A stretch of 51,480 nt of DNA, taken from positions 1 to 51,480 of the forward strand of contig JAFZKQ010000037.1 in assembly GCA_017553575.1 (NCBI GenBank), read 5' to 3'. Position 1 is the stretch's first letter. Every line of letters starts with the position of its first letter. Of the stretch, positions 10,201-17,936 are shown piece by piece. Origin of the DNA: Paludibacteraceae bacterium. GTDB lineage: Bacteria; Bacteroidota; Bacteroidia; Bacteroidales; Paludibacteraceae. The translations under genes and the position numbers were made by a program. Below the pieces are notes generated by a model. That model worked only from the letters and a program-made list of their open reading frames with translations, was not told where the DNA came from and did not search any database.

Positions 10201-10251
10201 AAGGCATCTAAATTCTAAATTCATCGATTTTTGTAGTTTCCTATATCGCAT
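7237..10251 (-). CDS. Secreted N-acetylmuramoyl-L-alanine amidase with golvesin-like and Fn3 domains
   Basis: 1004 residues. Met11 begins a typical signal peptide (MNLEFRCLFLLIFLGLCSC, then LSAQ), so translation may start at 10221 instead of 10251; the CSC could also allow lipidation. After a ~150-residue N-terminal region comes the amidase_3-like part: HSHGWYF near 170, GFHTDAGFF near 490 (metal histidine), and VPEVPTFLLEL near 570 (catalytic glutamate region). Inserted in it, about 240-390, is a golvesin/xanthan-lyase CBD-like beta domain (GDYAVYVSYV, TGGKTEFSVNQTMGGSWIYLG-like). An Fn3-like domain lies near 630-710, then ~290 residues of unknown fold. The protein should cut the muramyl-peptide bond or bind glycan in the periplasm. 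It is first in the operon with the glycosyltransferase and the DUF4922 gene. Confidence 0.8.
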   Translation of the reverse strand: MRYRKLQKSMNLEFRCLFLLIFLGLCSCLSAQKIDLNKSLAPVIKNLKDEYPTLKNVPIKVEKYDIDLDKETIGIKFTKHLESIPFRGKNVKDLYDSIRTNLPEPLNEYKLSLYVTNYKIEELVPNYYRGKKQQDKQRKPKELPDEEPITTNLNKPYDITKGLANKHIALWHSHGWYFEQSKDRWLWQRPYLFQVVEDSYTMSYVLPFLVPMLENAGAHVFLPKERDTQTNEVIVDNDTKTGESQYKETDGQKYKWTTIDTLGFANKQEIYFDNDNPFKMGSYKKITSRKNGDATIEWIPEIPEKGDYAVYVSYVTEKESAEDARYTVYHTGGKTEFSVNQTMGGSCWIYLGTFNFEKGCKPDKGKVLLTNVSHENGKTITADAVRFGGGMGNIARNKIVTSKKEKPSELRISGRARYLEGARYWLQWSGFEPNVYNLNQSKNDYKDDYMCRGEWVNALAGGSIKLPEKEGKRIPIDMSMGFHTDAGFFKNDSIVGTLSIYMTETNNGIYKNDQLRLASRDLADIVQTQIVNDIRALHRPTWSRRKLADQSYYEARVPEVPTFLLELLSHQNFEDMRYGLDPNFRFDASRAVYKGILRFLSNQYGIDYIVQPLPVTHFSCEFYSKQRSEAFLSWESAIDSLEPTADPTKYIVYTAIDDGGFDNGVITHSKNITIPIDTAKIYRFKVAAVNDGGESLPSEILSICNMPSNTKTVLIVNGFHRISAPEDFNTEVCAGFLGKEDQGVPYMNDYSFIGEQYDFLRKSKFKSNEEAGFGGSHNDYETKKIAGNTFNYPYIHGKSIKEAGYSFISCSKEAFTSKKVPLKNIYCLDYIAGEEKECIVRQEKKHRIFDDETKNIMTRYLNRGGRMFLSGAYIGSDIWLRDSICDDKDIRFAEDILRFRLRQEKASKDGKLTNFFCIRKEFKHDYTYHAKLNGEQYAVESPDAIEPVNGSLEILNFSNNMAACVAGKGKYKTVVSTIPFESFTTEESRNQFMKEIMDFFNSKW

Positions 10252-10277
10252 TTTTTTCCTTCATCATTTTATTCAAC

Positions 10278-10309
10278 CAAAGATACAACAATCCTTTTTT
10301 ATTGTCAAT
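10278..10309 (-). promoter_or_regulatory. Promoter of the amidase operon
   Basis: On the minus strand TATCTTTG (10278-10285) is preceded at 20 nt by ATTG (10306-10309). This matches the Bacteroidota consensus, with the -33 box reduced to TTG, about 27 nt upstream of the long amidase start. The gene-free stretch 10252-10557 otherwise holds a pair of imperfect direct repeats (GGTTTTCAAAATTTTTGAG near 10340 and a similar copy near 10418) and a short CGGGGAGTCCCG inverted repeat near 10379. Confidence 0.65.
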
Positions 10310-10506
10310 AGTGATTTTATCTCATTTTTTAAAGTTTTGGTTTTCAAAATTTTTGAGCGGAAGAAAAAGGCCGAGAGTCGGGGAGTCCCGCATTTAAAGG
10401 AGAAAGTCACTTCTGGTTTTGAAAATTTTGAGGTTTGTTTATGTGCTTGTTTATTAATGTATTGTGATTTTATCTTAGACTTTTTTTGAAAAAGAGGCGC
10501 CTTTTT

Positions 10507-10538
10507 GTTGCTGATATGAAAAAGAAAACCTACCTTTG
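10507..10538 (+). promoter_or_regulatory. Promoter of tRNA-Asp
   Basis: TACCTTTG at 10531-10538 is an exact TAnnTTTG box. TTG at 10508-10510 lies 20 nt upstream, and a TTTG at 10504-10507 lies 23 nt upstream. The -7 box sits 19 nt before the tRNA 5' end, as expected for a stable-RNA promoter with a short leader. Confidence 0.75.
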
Positions 10539-10557
10539 CACCGCAAATGAGAAAAAT

Positions 10558-10631
10558 GGTGCGTTAGTTCAGCTGGTTAGAATACATGCCTGTCACGCAT
10601 GGGGTCACGGGTTCGAGTCCCGTACGCACCG
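10558..10631 (+). tRNA. tRNA-Asp (anticodon GTC)
   Basis: A complete cloverleaf can be folded. The acceptor is GGTGCGT with ACGCACC. The D arm contains AGCTGGTTAGAAT. The anticodon stem is CATGC/GCATG around the loop CTGTCAC. The T arm is ACGGG-TTCGAGT-CCCGT. The discriminator base is G, as expected for tRNA-Asp. The 3' CCA is not encoded (GCA follows). It is followed directly by a terminator, so the gene stands alone. Confidence 0.95.
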
Positions 10632-10636
10632 CAAAA

Positions 10637-10662
10637 GAGAGAGCCTGAAGCTCTCTTTTTTT
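10637..10662 (+). terminator. Terminator of tRNA-Asp
   Basis: AGAGAGC-ctgaa-GCTCTCT is a perfect 7-bp stem with a 5-nt loop and a T run, starting 6 nt after the tRNA. The 160 nt that follow, to the next gene, show nothing else. Confidence 0.9.
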
Positions 10663-10822
10663 GTATAAGGTGGATTCTGAAAATTCAGTCTGAGGAATAT
10701 GGATTTTGTTATAGAACGCCCCTGAGATCCTCCCTCCAGTAAGGAAGTTGGTGGAAGTGAGATTCTTTTTCTGTGTTCCGTTCGTGTAAGAACGATGATT
10801 TTTATGTAAGTTTGCATCTGTT

Positions 10823-11464
10823 ATGGATACATCGTCAAATTCAATAGAAGAGTACATTCTTCAGCATATAGATCAGGAGCCCGCCTATCTGAAGAAGTTG
10901 GTGCGGGATACGCATCTATATACGTTGAAGCCAAGAATGCTTTCCGGCCATTTGCAAGGGCGGATGCTGAAGATGTTTTGTAACATGGTCTCCCCTAAAT
11001 ACATTCTTGAGATAGGTACGTTCACGGGGTATTCCGCTCTTTGTATGGCGGAGTCGTTGCCCAAAGGAGGTATGCTCCATACGATAGAGGTGAACGACGA
11101 AATGGAGGAGTTTCTGGATCGGGTCTTCTCCCAGTCCGACTATGCAGACCGTATCACGTTGCACATCGGCGATGCCTCGCAGGTGGTCCCTCAGTTGGAT
11201 GTCGAGTTCGATGTGGCGTTTATCGACGGCAACAAGCGTCATTACTTGGAGTATTTTGAGGCCGTCTATCCGAAGATGAGGGTAGGAGGATTGATGATCG
11301 CTGACAATACGTTGTGGGACGGTCATGTGCTCGAAACCGATTCGAGGGATGCGCAAACCTTGGGGATAAAGCGTTTTAATGACTTCGTGGCGAACGATGA
11401 CCGTGTGGAGCGTGTCATTGTCCCTGTGCGCGACGGCATGACCCTTATCAGAAAAATAAAGTAA
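10823..11464 (+). CDS. SAM-dependent O-methyltransferase (CCoAOMT-like / TrmR-like)
   Basis: 213 residues, single class I methyltransferase domain. ILEIGTFTGYSALCMAESL (about 61-79) is the SAM-binding motif I; HTIEVNDE gives the acidic ribose-binding residue; HIGDAS and FDVAFIDGNK (about 127-136) carry the D-N metal-binding residues of the catechol-OMT-like family, together with IADNTLWDG. Members methylate catechol-like hydroxyls or, as TrmR, wobble 5-hydroxyuridine in tRNA; the substrate here is not readable. The FKBP lipoprotein gene follows 12 nt after the stop, so both probably share a transcript. Confidence 0.85.
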   Translation: MDTSSNSIEEYILQHIDQEPAYLKKLVRDTHLYTLKPRMLSGHLQGRMLKMFCNMVSPKYILEIGTFTGYSALCMAESLPKGGMLHTIEVNDEMEEFLDRVFSQSDYADRITLHIGDASQVVPQLDVEFDVAFIDGNKRHYLEYFEAVYPKMRVGGLMIADNTLWDGHVLETDSRDAQTLGIKRFNDFVANDDRVERVIVPVRDGMTLIRKIK

Positions 11465-11476
11465 TAATTGTATCGT

Positions 11477-11995
11477 ATGAATATATTGAAATTCAAGCAT
11501 TTGATTTTTGCTTTCGGCTCGTTGGTCGCCTTGACATTCGCTTCTTGCGATAAGGATTCAGATTCCAGCGAAGATATCATAGCCAAGAATAAGGCCACCA
11601 AGGAGGAGGGCGAGACTTTCCTTCTGGAGAATAGGAGCGCGGAGGGCGTGGTAGAGACCTATTCTGGCCTGCAATATAAGGTTGACACGGTAGGCAAGGG
11701 CGAAAAACCGATCTTGTCAGACTCCGTGACCATGAAATATGTCGCTAAATTATCCGACGGAACTATATTCGCCAAAAGTGACAAGGAGACATTGCTCCTC
11801 TCTTCGCAGATTGCAGGATTGAGGCAGGGGCTTCGTTATATGCGTGAAGGTTCCAAATTTACGCTTTACATTCCTTATTATTTGGCTTACGACGTGAATG
11901 GCCGCTCTTTCCGCTACAACGGCAGTGTGGTGACGGTGAATTCCTATTCATTGGTCATTTTCGAGTGTAATTTGCTTTCCATAAAGCATAACTAG
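11477..11995 (+). CDS. FKBP-type peptidyl-prolyl isomerase lipoprotein
   Basis: 172 residues from the ATG at 11477; an earlier in-frame TTG at 11468 would add three residues. The signal peptide ends in LTFASC, a lipobox, so the mature protein should be anchored by Cys24 to the membrane, probably the outer membrane. After a Glu/Lys-rich linker comes an FKBP-like domain: YSGLQYKVDTVGKG, DSVTMKYVAKLSDGTIF, IAGLRQGLRYMREGSKFTLYIP, then VIFECNLLSI. Some FKBP active-site aromatic residues are not obvious, so catalytic activity is uncertain; a chaperone-only role is possible. It follows the methyltransferase gene closely. A functional link is not evident. Confidence 0.85.
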   Translation: MNILKFKHLIFAFGSLVALTFASCDKDSDSSEDIIAKNKATKEEGETFLLENRSAEGVVETYSGLQYKVDTVGKGEKPILSDSVTMKYVAKLSDGTIFAKSDKETLLLSSQIAGLRQGLRYMREGSKFTLYIPYYLAYDVNGRSFRYNGSVVTVNSYSLVIFECNLLSIKHN

Positions 11996-12102
11996 TGCGT
12001 GGATTTTCGATAGGGACGAGGAAGTGGAGGCGAGTTGAACGGAGGAGAGAAGCCCATGTGTAAAAAAATGGTGTGAATAAAGCCCTTTTTCTCTGTTTTG
12101 AC

Positions 12103-12110
12103 TATATTTG
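12103..12110 (+). promoter_or_regulatory. -7 element upstream of serS
   Basis: TATATTTG matches TAnnTTTG, 57 nt before the serS start. No convincing TTTG box lies 17-23 nt upstream, so promoter strength is unclear. Confidence 0.5.
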
Positions 12111-12166
12111 TATCACTTTTTGGATAGAAGTAAATTTTCAATTAGAGAGTTAAAAAGTTAGAATAT

Positions 12167-13435
12167 ATGTTGACGCTTAAAGTTATTACAGAAAATACGG
12201 ATGAGGTAATCCGTAAATTGGCAAAGAAACATTTTGATGCTAAGGAGGTTATAGCAAAAGTTATAGAATTGGACAAAACCCGTAGGGCATCGCAATCTTC
12301 GTTGGACAACATTTTGGCGGAGATTAATACTTTGTCAAAGTCTGTAGGACAATTGATGAAGGAAGGCAAAAAGGAGGAGGCAGAAAATGCTAAGGCAAAG
12401 GTGGCTTCTCTAAAAGATAAATCAAAGGATTTGCAGGAGACGATGGAGACTTCCCAAAAGGATATCAACGCCATCCTTTGCACGATTCCTAACATGCCAT
12501 ACGACGATGTGCCAGAAGGCTCTACTGCTGAGGACAATGTGGTTGTGAAGATGGGTAATGAGATCCCTGTCTTGGAAAATGCCTTGCCTCACTGGGAGTT
12601 GGCAAAGAAATATGATTTGATTGACTTCGATTTGGGCGTCAAGATCACGGGTGCCGGATTCCCTGTCTATAAAGGTAAGGGCGCACGTTTGCAAAGAGCC
12701 TTGATCAACTTCTTCTTGGACGAGGCGCGTATGGCTGGCTATACGGAGATTATGCCTCCTACGGTTGTCAACCAAGCTTCTGGTTTCGGTACGGGTCAAT
12801 TGCCTGATAAAGAGGGCCAAATGTATCATTGCGAAGTGGACGACTTGTATTTGATTCCTACTGCCGAGGTGCCTGTCACGAATATCTATCGTGATGTCAT
12901 TTTGGATGAGAAGGATCTCCCAATCAAGAATTGTGCTTACACTCAATGTTTCCGTCGTGAGGCTGGTTCTTACGGAAAGGATGTTCGTGGTTTGAACCGT
13001 CTCCATGAGTTCTCAAAGATTGAGATTGTCCGCATTGATACGCCGGAGCATTCTAAGGAATCCCACAAAGAGATGTTGGCTCATGTAGAGAGCTTGGTTT
13101 CTAAGTTGGAGCTCCCTTACAGAATTTTGCATTTGTGTGGTGGTGATATGAGTTTCACGGCTGCGACTTGCTACGACTTTGAGGTCTATTCAGCCGCACA
13201 AGGTCGTTGGTTGGAGGTTTCTTCTGTTTCTAACTTCGACAACTATCAAGCTAATCGTTTGAAGTGCCGTTACAAAGGTGCCGACAAGAAGGCTCAACTC
13301 TGCCATACGTTGAATGGTAGTGCTTTGGCTTTGCCTCGTATCGTGGCTGCTTTGTTGGAGAACAACCAAACACCAAAGGGAATCCGTATACCAAAGGCTT
13401 TGGTTCCTTATACTGGATTTGAATATATTGATTGA
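12167..13435 (+). CDS. serS: Seryl-tRNA synthetase
   Basis: 422 residues, normal bacterial length. It begins MLTLKVITENTDEVIRKLAKKH and continues into the long antiparallel coiled coil (about 30-100, Lys/Glu-rich) that grips the variable arm of tRNA-Ser. The class II catalytic core follows: motif 2 CFRREAGSYGKDVRGLNR (about 262-280) and motif 3 LNGSALALPRIVAALLENN (about 382-400). It charges tRNA-Ser in the cytoplasm. It has its own -7 element and terminator, so it is a single-gene unit, away from its common neighbours rplU-rpmA. Confidence 0.97.
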   Translation: MLTLKVITENTDEVIRKLAKKHFDAKEVIAKVIELDKTRRASQSSLDNILAEINTLSKSVGQLMKEGKKEEAENAKAKVASLKDKSKDLQETMETSQKDINAILCTIPNMPYDDVPEGSTAEDNVVVKMGNEIPVLENALPHWELAKKYDLIDFDLGVKITGAGFPVYKGKGARLQRALINFFLDEARMAGYTEIMPPTVVNQASGFGTGQLPDKEGQMYHCEVDDLYLIPTAEVPVTNIYRDVILDEKDLPIKNCAYTQCFRREAGSYGKDVRGLNRLHEFSKIEIVRIDTPEHSKESHKEMLAHVESLVSKLELPYRILHLCGGDMSFTAATCYDFEVYSAAQGRWLEVSSVSNFDNYQANRLKCRYKGADKKAQLCHTLNGSALALPRIVAALLENNQTPKGIRIPKALVPYTGFEYID

Positions 13436-13458
13436 TTCGATAATCGAAAATAGACAAG

Positions 13459-13490
13459 AAGGGGCAGTCTCTACGGAGGTTGCCCCTTTG
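13459..13490 (+). terminator. Terminator of serS
   Basis: AAGGGGCA (13459-13466) pairs with TGCCCCTT (13481-13488) around a 14-nt loop. The T tract after it is short (TTTG). Confidence 0.75.
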
Positions 13491-13536
13491 TCGTTATGAT
13501 TTATGGCATAGTGGCTTGTTTTCGGGAGCGGAAAAA

Positions 13537-13568
13537 TTTCTCATTCAGAATAATTCTTCTTAAATTTG
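13537..13568 (+). promoter_or_regulatory. Promoter of pheT
   Basis: TTTC (13537-13540), a 20-nt spacer and TAAATTTG (13561-13568), an exact -7 box, lie 32 nt before the pheT start. Confidence 0.7.
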
Positions 13569-13600
13569 CATATTGTAATAAATGCGTAAAATAGAAAACG

Positions 13601-16063
13601 ATGAATATTTCGTATAATTGGTTAAAGCAATACATCAATCTTGACATTGAACCGGAAGAGGTGTCAAAAATCTTGACATCCATAGGATTGGAAGTCGGTG
13701 AGGTGAAGGAAGTCCAAACCATAAAAGGAGGCTTGGAAGGTCTTGTAGTAGGAGAAGTTTTGGCTGCGGATAATCATCCCGATTCAGACCATCTTCATGT
13801 GGCAAAAGTGAATATTGGAAGTGGCGAACCTTTGCAGATTGTCTGCGGTGCGCCTAATTGCCGTGCCGGAATCAAGACGATTGTCGCAACTATCGGTACA
13901 AAATTGTATTCGGGCGATGAATGTTTCACAATCAAGAAATCCAAGCTTCGTGGTGTCGAGTCGTATGGTATGCTTTGCGCTGAGGACGAAATCGGAATCG
14001 GAACGAGCCATGACGGCATCATCGAGTTGCCTGCCGAGGCAGTTGTGGGTACCCTCGCCAAGGATTATTACAATGTGAAAAGTGATTATGTGATTGAGGT
14101 GGACATTACGCCTAACCGTATCGATGCTACTTCCCACTATGGTGTGGCAAGGGATTTGGCGGCTTATTTCGCCCTTCACAATCCAAAATATAAGTTGACT
14201 AGGCCGGATGTAAGTGCCTTCAAGGTGGAAAACAACAGTTTCCCTATCCAAGTGACGGTGGAGAATACGGATGCGTGTCCTCGTTATTCGGGTGTCTCCA
14301 TCTCGGGCGTTACGGTCAAGGAGTCTCCAGAATGGTTGCAGAATGCACTCCGCACTATCGGTTTGCGTCCGATCAACAACGTGGTTGATATTACCAACTA
14401 TGTCCTCCATTCCATGGGACAACCTATGCACGCATTTGATGCGGATAAGATTTCTGGTAAACATCTCATCGTGAAGAACTTGGCAGATGGCACGAAGTTT
14501 ACGACCCTTGATGGTGTTGAGCGTACGTTGAACGCTGCCGACTTGATGATTTGTGACGAGAAGGGTGGTATGTGTATCGCCGGTGTCTTTGGCGGTCTGG
14601 ATTCAGGTGTGACGGAGGCTACGAAGAACGTATTCTTGGAGAGCGCCTATTTCAATCCTGTATCAGTCAGGAAGACGGCTCGTCGCCATGGTTTGAATAC
14701 GGATGCCTCTTTCCGTTACGAGCGTGGTTGTGATCCAAACAATACTATATACATTTTGCAATTCGCCGCTCTATTGGTGAAGGAGTTGGCAGGTGGTACC
14801 ATCGCAAGCGAGGTTTACGATAACTATCCTAATCCGATGGCTCCGTTCCCTGTAGAACTCTCTTATCAACGTGTCAATTCGTTGATTGGTAAGGAGATCA
14901 CGAAAGAGGAGGTGAAGACAATCTTGAAGGGATTGGAGATCGAAATCAAGTCTGAAACGGCAGATACCTTGTCGTTGGAGGTCCCTACTTATCGTGTGGA
15001 TGTTCAGCGTGATGTGGATGTCATCGAAGATTTGCTACGTATCTATGGTTACAATAATGTGTTGCCTGGAACTTCATTGAAGGCTTCCATCTCTTATTCG
15101 ACAAGGCCGAACAGCTACAAGTTGCAAAACTTGGTTTCTGAGCAACTTACGGGCTGTGGATTCAATGAGATTTTGAACAACTCATTGACGAAGTCAGCTT
15201 ACTACGAAGGCTTGACTTGCTTGCCTCAGAACAACCTCATCATGGTGATGAATCCATTGAGTGCCGATTTGAATTGTATGCGCCAAACGCTCTTGTTCGG
15301 AGGTTTGGAAAGCATCGCCTACAATATGAACCGTAAGAACGGAAACATCAAGTTCTATGAGTTCGGTAACTGCTACTTCTTCAATGCGGAGAAGGAACAG
15401 ACAGCGGAGGCTCCGTTGAAACCTTACTCGGAGAATTACCACTTGTCTCTCTGGATCTCTGGTTACAAGACCGAGCAGAGTTGGGCGGTTAAGCAGGAGA
15501 AGGCTTCTTTCTATCAACTTCGTGCTTATGTGGATAATGTCTTGACTCGTATGGGCTTGAACTTGAAGACGTTGGTATATGGCATCTATACGGATGATTT
15601 GTTGTCGGAAGGACTCTCCATCTATACTCCTAAGGGCAAACTTTTGGGCGTGATGGGAATTGTCGATCCTAAGCAGAGAAAACGTTTCGACATAGATAAC
15701 GAAGTATTCTACGCAGATCTCAATTGGAACAATATCTTGTCGGAGATAAAGAACTTCCGAGTTTCCTACTCTGATATCTCTAAATATCCGGAGGTGAAGC
15801 GTGATTTGGCTTTGTTGGTGGATAAGTCGGTTGCTTTTGCCGATATAGCTAAGATCGCCAACGAGACGGAAAAGAAACTTCTGAAGAATGTATACCTCTT
15901 CGATGTTTACGAGGGTAAAAACTTGGATGCCAACAAGAAATCTTACGCCGTAAGTTTCATCTTGCAGGATGAGAATAAGACATTGACTGACGCTCAGATT
16001 GATGGCATCATGAAGAAACTCATCAAGAACTATGAGGAGAAGTTGAGTGCTAAGATTCGATAA
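13601..16063 (+). CDS. pheT: Phenylalanyl-tRNA synthetase beta subunit
   Basis: 820 residues, full length. Domains in order: N-terminal MNISYNWLKQYINLD; a tRNA-binding OB fold (about 46-160: VVGEVLAADNHPDSDHLHVAKV, CGAPNCRAG); B3/B4 (about 210-385), which includes the editing site; B5 (about 415-480); the catalytic-like core (about 490-720); and a C-terminal FDX-ACB domain (YPEVKRDLALLVDKSV onward). With the alpha subunit (pheS, not in this window) it forms the alpha2-beta2 enzyme. It is transcribed alone from a canonical promoter and ends in a strong terminator, so pheS is unlinked here, as is common in Bacteroidota. Confidence 0.97.
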   Translation: MNISYNWLKQYINLDIEPEEVSKILTSIGLEVGEVKEVQTIKGGLEGLVVGEVLAADNHPDSDHLHVAKVNIGSGEPLQIVCGAPNCRAGIKTIVATIGTKLYSGDECFTIKKSKLRGVESYGMLCAEDEIGIGTSHDGIIELPAEAVVGTLAKDYYNVKSDYVIEVDITPNRIDATSHYGVARDLAAYFALHNPKYKLTRPDVSAFKVENNSFPIQVTVENTDACPRYSGVSISGVTVKESPEWLQNALRTIGLRPINNVVDITNYVLHSMGQPMHAFDADKISGKHLIVKNLADGTKFTTLDGVERTLNAADLMICDEKGGMCIAGVFGGLDSGVTEATKNVFLESAYFNPVSVRKTARRHGLNTDASFRYERGCDPNNTIYILQFAALLVKELAGGTIASEVYDNYPNPMAPFPVELSYQRVNSLIGKEITKEEVKTILKGLEIEIKSETADTLSLEVPTYRVDVQRDVDVIEDLLRIYGYNNVLPGTSLKASISYSTRPNSYKLQNLVSEQLTGCGFNEILNNSLTKSAYYEGLTCLPQNNLIMVMNPLSADLNCMRQTLLFGGLESIAYNMNRKNGNIKFYEFGNCYFFNAEKEQTAEAPLKPYSENYHLSLWISGYKTEQSWAVKQEKASFYQLRAYVDNVLTRMGLNLKTLVYGIYTDDLLSEGLSIYTPKGKLLGVMGIVDPKQRKRFDIDNEVFYADLNWNNILSEIKNFRVSYSDISKYPEVKRDLALLVDKSVAFADIAKIANETEKKLLKNVYLFDVYEGKNLDANKKSYAVSFILQDENKTLTDAQIDGIMKKLIKNYEEKLSAKIR

Positions 16064-16097
16064 ATTCTAGTTGAATATACTCGGTGAATCTATAGGA

Positions 16098-16135
16098 AAG
16101 TCCCATCTGAAAGTCATTTTCGGATGGGACTTCTT
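16098..16135 (+). terminator. Terminator of pheT
   Basis: AAGTCCCATC pairs with GATGGGACTT in a perfect 10-bp stem. The stem extends inward through CTGAAA/TTTCGG with wobble pairs, and a T-rich tract follows. Confidence 0.88.
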
Positions 16136-16166
16136 GTCAATTTTTGATGATTGACAAGTGCTGTCG

Positions 16167-16198
16167 CTTGAAAATGTAAATATATATTGTTATATTCG
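16167..16198 (+). promoter_or_regulatory. Promoter of the nitroreductase gene
   Basis: CTTG (16167-16170), a 20-nt spacer and TATATTCG (16191-16198) give one mismatch to the TAnnTTTG box. The gene starts at 16239, leaving a 40-nt leader. This placement also argues against the upstream in-frame starts. Confidence 0.55.
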
Positions 16199-16238
16199 TG
16201 AAGTAACTATTTACGAACCCATTAGAAATAGAAAGTGT

Positions 16239-16766
16239 ATGTTGAATTTTGCAGATTTAGTAAAAAAGAGAAGAAGCATAAGAAAGTTTGAGGAGCGTCC
16301 TGTTGAAGCGGACAAGTTGGAGACAATCGTGCGTGCCGGATTGATGGCTCCATCCTCAAAGAATTGTACCCCTTGGCAGTTTGTCATTGTGGACGACAAA
16401 GAGATTTTGAAGAAGTTCTCTGTTTGTCGTGATATGGGTTGCAAATTCATGGAGGGCGCACCCGCAGCCATTGTTGTCCTTGCCGACGGAACCAAAAGTG
16501 ATGTGTGGGTAGAGGATGCTTCCATCGCAGCTGTTATCATGCAATTGCAAGCAGAGGATTTGGGCTTGGGCTCTTGTTGGATGCAAGTCCGCAATCGGAA
16601 GAAGGAGGAGAACCTTACGACAGAGGATTATATCAAGTCCATCATCAACGCTCCTGCAGAGATGAAAGTGGAGTGCGTGGTGGCGGTAGGCTATAAGTTG
16701 GAGGAGAAGAAACCGTTCGATGACTCCCGCCTGCAGTTGGATAAGGTTCATAAGAACACTTTCTAA
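16239..16766 (+). CDS. Nitroreductase-family flavoprotein
   Basis: 175 residues from the ATG at 16239, chosen because MLNFADLVKKRRSIRKFEERPV is the family N-terminus and a promoter lies just upstream. RRSIRKF and APSSKNCTPWQFVIV (about 36-50) are the FMN-phosphate and isoalloxazine contacts. DASIAAVIMQLQAEDLGLGSCWMQ is the dimer and FMN-binding helix region. Members are homodimeric FMN enzymes using NAD(P)H to reduce nitro groups, quinones or enones; the natural substrate is not predictable. Probably expressed alone or with the small membrane protein 87 nt downstream. Confidence 0.87.
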   Translation: MLNFADLVKKRRSIRKFEERPVEADKLETIVRAGLMAPSSKNCTPWQFVIVDDKEILKKFSVCRDMGCKFMEGAPAAIVVLADGTKSDVWVEDASIAAVIMQLQAEDLGLGSCWMQVRNRKKEENLTTEDYIKSIINAPAEMKVECVVAVGYKLEEKKPFDDSRLQLDKVHKNTF

Positions 16767-16853
16767 ATGATATTATTTTAGGTTTGAAACGACGCGAATA
16801 TATTTTTATTGATAAACATCAATACCTATTCGCGCTTAAAAAGTAGAAAAAAG

Positions 16854-17168
16854 ATGGAATTAACGAAAGAGTCAAAGCAAGGGTGGGGTATCACACTCAT
16901 ATTGTTTGGCGTACTTTTCTTCATAAAGCAGACCGGTATTTTGCCGGCGTCGGTAGACTCCTATGTCATGGATTGGCATAACTATCCGTTCTATGCGGCG
17001 GTTGTCTTTTTTGCGGTCAAGGAGTTTAAGGTGGCTATCATATTGACGGTAATTGGGTTGTTGTTCCATGGGGCGGAGATCATAAAGCTCACAAAGAACT
17101 TGTCCCATTACATGTGGCCATTGCTTTTGGTGGCGGCCGGAGTGGTCTTATTGGTAAGTCGTAAGTAG
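16854..17168 (+). CDS. Small integral membrane protein
   Basis: 104 residues from the ATG at 16854. Four hydrophobic segments are visible: ITLILFGVLFFI (about 13-24), YPFYAAVVFFAV (about 44-55), VAIILTVIGLLFHGA (about 60-74) and MWPLLLVAAGVVLLV (about 87-101). This layout resembles the LiaI/LiaF-type transmembrane segments of Bacteroidota stress proteins, but no soluble domain is attached. Its stop codon is followed immediately by the start of the next gene (TAG then ATG), so it is in an operon with the DUF2520 and KdsC-like genes. Function unknown. Confidence 0.65.
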   Translation: MELTKESKQGWGITLILFGVLFFIKQTGILPASVDSYVMDWHNYPFYAAVVFFAVKEFKVAIILTVIGLLFHGAEIIKLTKNLSHYMWPLLLVAAGVVLLVSRK

Positions 17169-17936
17169 ATGGATAGAGTTAAGCTTTGTTTTATCGGTTG
17201 CGGAAATTTGGCTACGCAATTGGCTTCTGCTTTTGCCCCATGTGCCACTATCCTGCAACTTTATAGTCGTACGGAAGCCTCGGCGAAGGCATTGGCGGAG
17301 AAAGTAGGGGCTCCCTATACGACGGACATTAAGGCATTGACTCGCGATGCTGATATTTATATATGTGCGCTAAAGGACTCTGCTTTTGATGAGGTCCTCT
17401 CAAAAGGAGACTTCAAAAACAAGTTGTTGGTGCACACGGCGGGTAGTATGCCTATGTCTGTTTTGGCATCGTATACGGGTCGATATGGGGTGATTTATCC
17501 GTTGCAGACCTTCTCGAAGAACAAAACGGTCGATTTTGCTGAGATTCCGTTGTTTATCGAGGCTTGTGATGGACAAACGCTTGATTATCTGCATTCTGTC
17601 GCTAATTTGATTAGTGGCAAGGTCTATCGTGTGAACTCCGAAGTGCGGGGTAAACTTCATTTATCGGCTGTATTCGCATCGAATTTCTCTAATCATATGT
17701 ATGCTTTGGCCTACGAATTGCTGAATGGTTCCGGCTTGCCTTTCGAGGTGTTGTTGCCTTTGATTGACGAGACGGCACGGAAGGTTCATTCCTTGCCTCC
17801 GAAAGAGGCGCAGACGGGACCAGCTGTCCGTTACGATACGAATGTCATCGATAAGCACCTGAAGATGCTTGCGGACGATCCACAACTTGCCGATATATAT
17901 AAATTGATTAGTACAGACATACACGAGAGGGGATGA
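17169..17936 (+). CDS. DUF2520 Rossmann-fold oxidoreductase-like protein
   Basis: 255 residues. [15 protein letters not shown] (about 8-22) is an NAD(P)-binding G-x-G-x-x-A turn, as in pyrroline-5-carboxylate reductase and F420-dependent oxidoreductases. [11 protein letters not shown] and [10 protein letters not shown] (about 112-121) are typical of the Rossmann-like/DUF2520 family, and the C-terminal helical domain ([20 protein letters not shown]) forms the dimer and active-site cover. The biochemical role is not established to my knowledge. It overlaps the KdsC-like gene by 4 nt and directly abuts the upstream membrane-protein gene. In many Bacteroidales this gene and the KdsC-like one are adjacent and followed by maf; no maf gene is seen here. 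Confidence 0.82.
   Translation: MDRVKLCFIGCGNLATQLASAFAPCATILQLYSRTEASAKALAEKVGAPYTTDIKALTRDADIYICALKDSAFDEVLSKGDFKNKLLVHTAGSMPMSVLASYTGRYGVIYPLQTFSKNKTVDFAEIPLFIEACDGQTLDYLHSVANLISGKVYRVNSEVRGKLHLSAVFASNFSNHMYALAYELLNGSGLPFEVLLPLIDETARKVHSLPPKEAQTGPAVRYDTNVIDKHLKMLADDPQLADIYKLISTDIHERG

Noticed and set aside
16158-16238. Upstream start for the nitroreductase
   Set aside because: The extension has no similarity to the family and overlaps the promoter boxes at 16167-16198.
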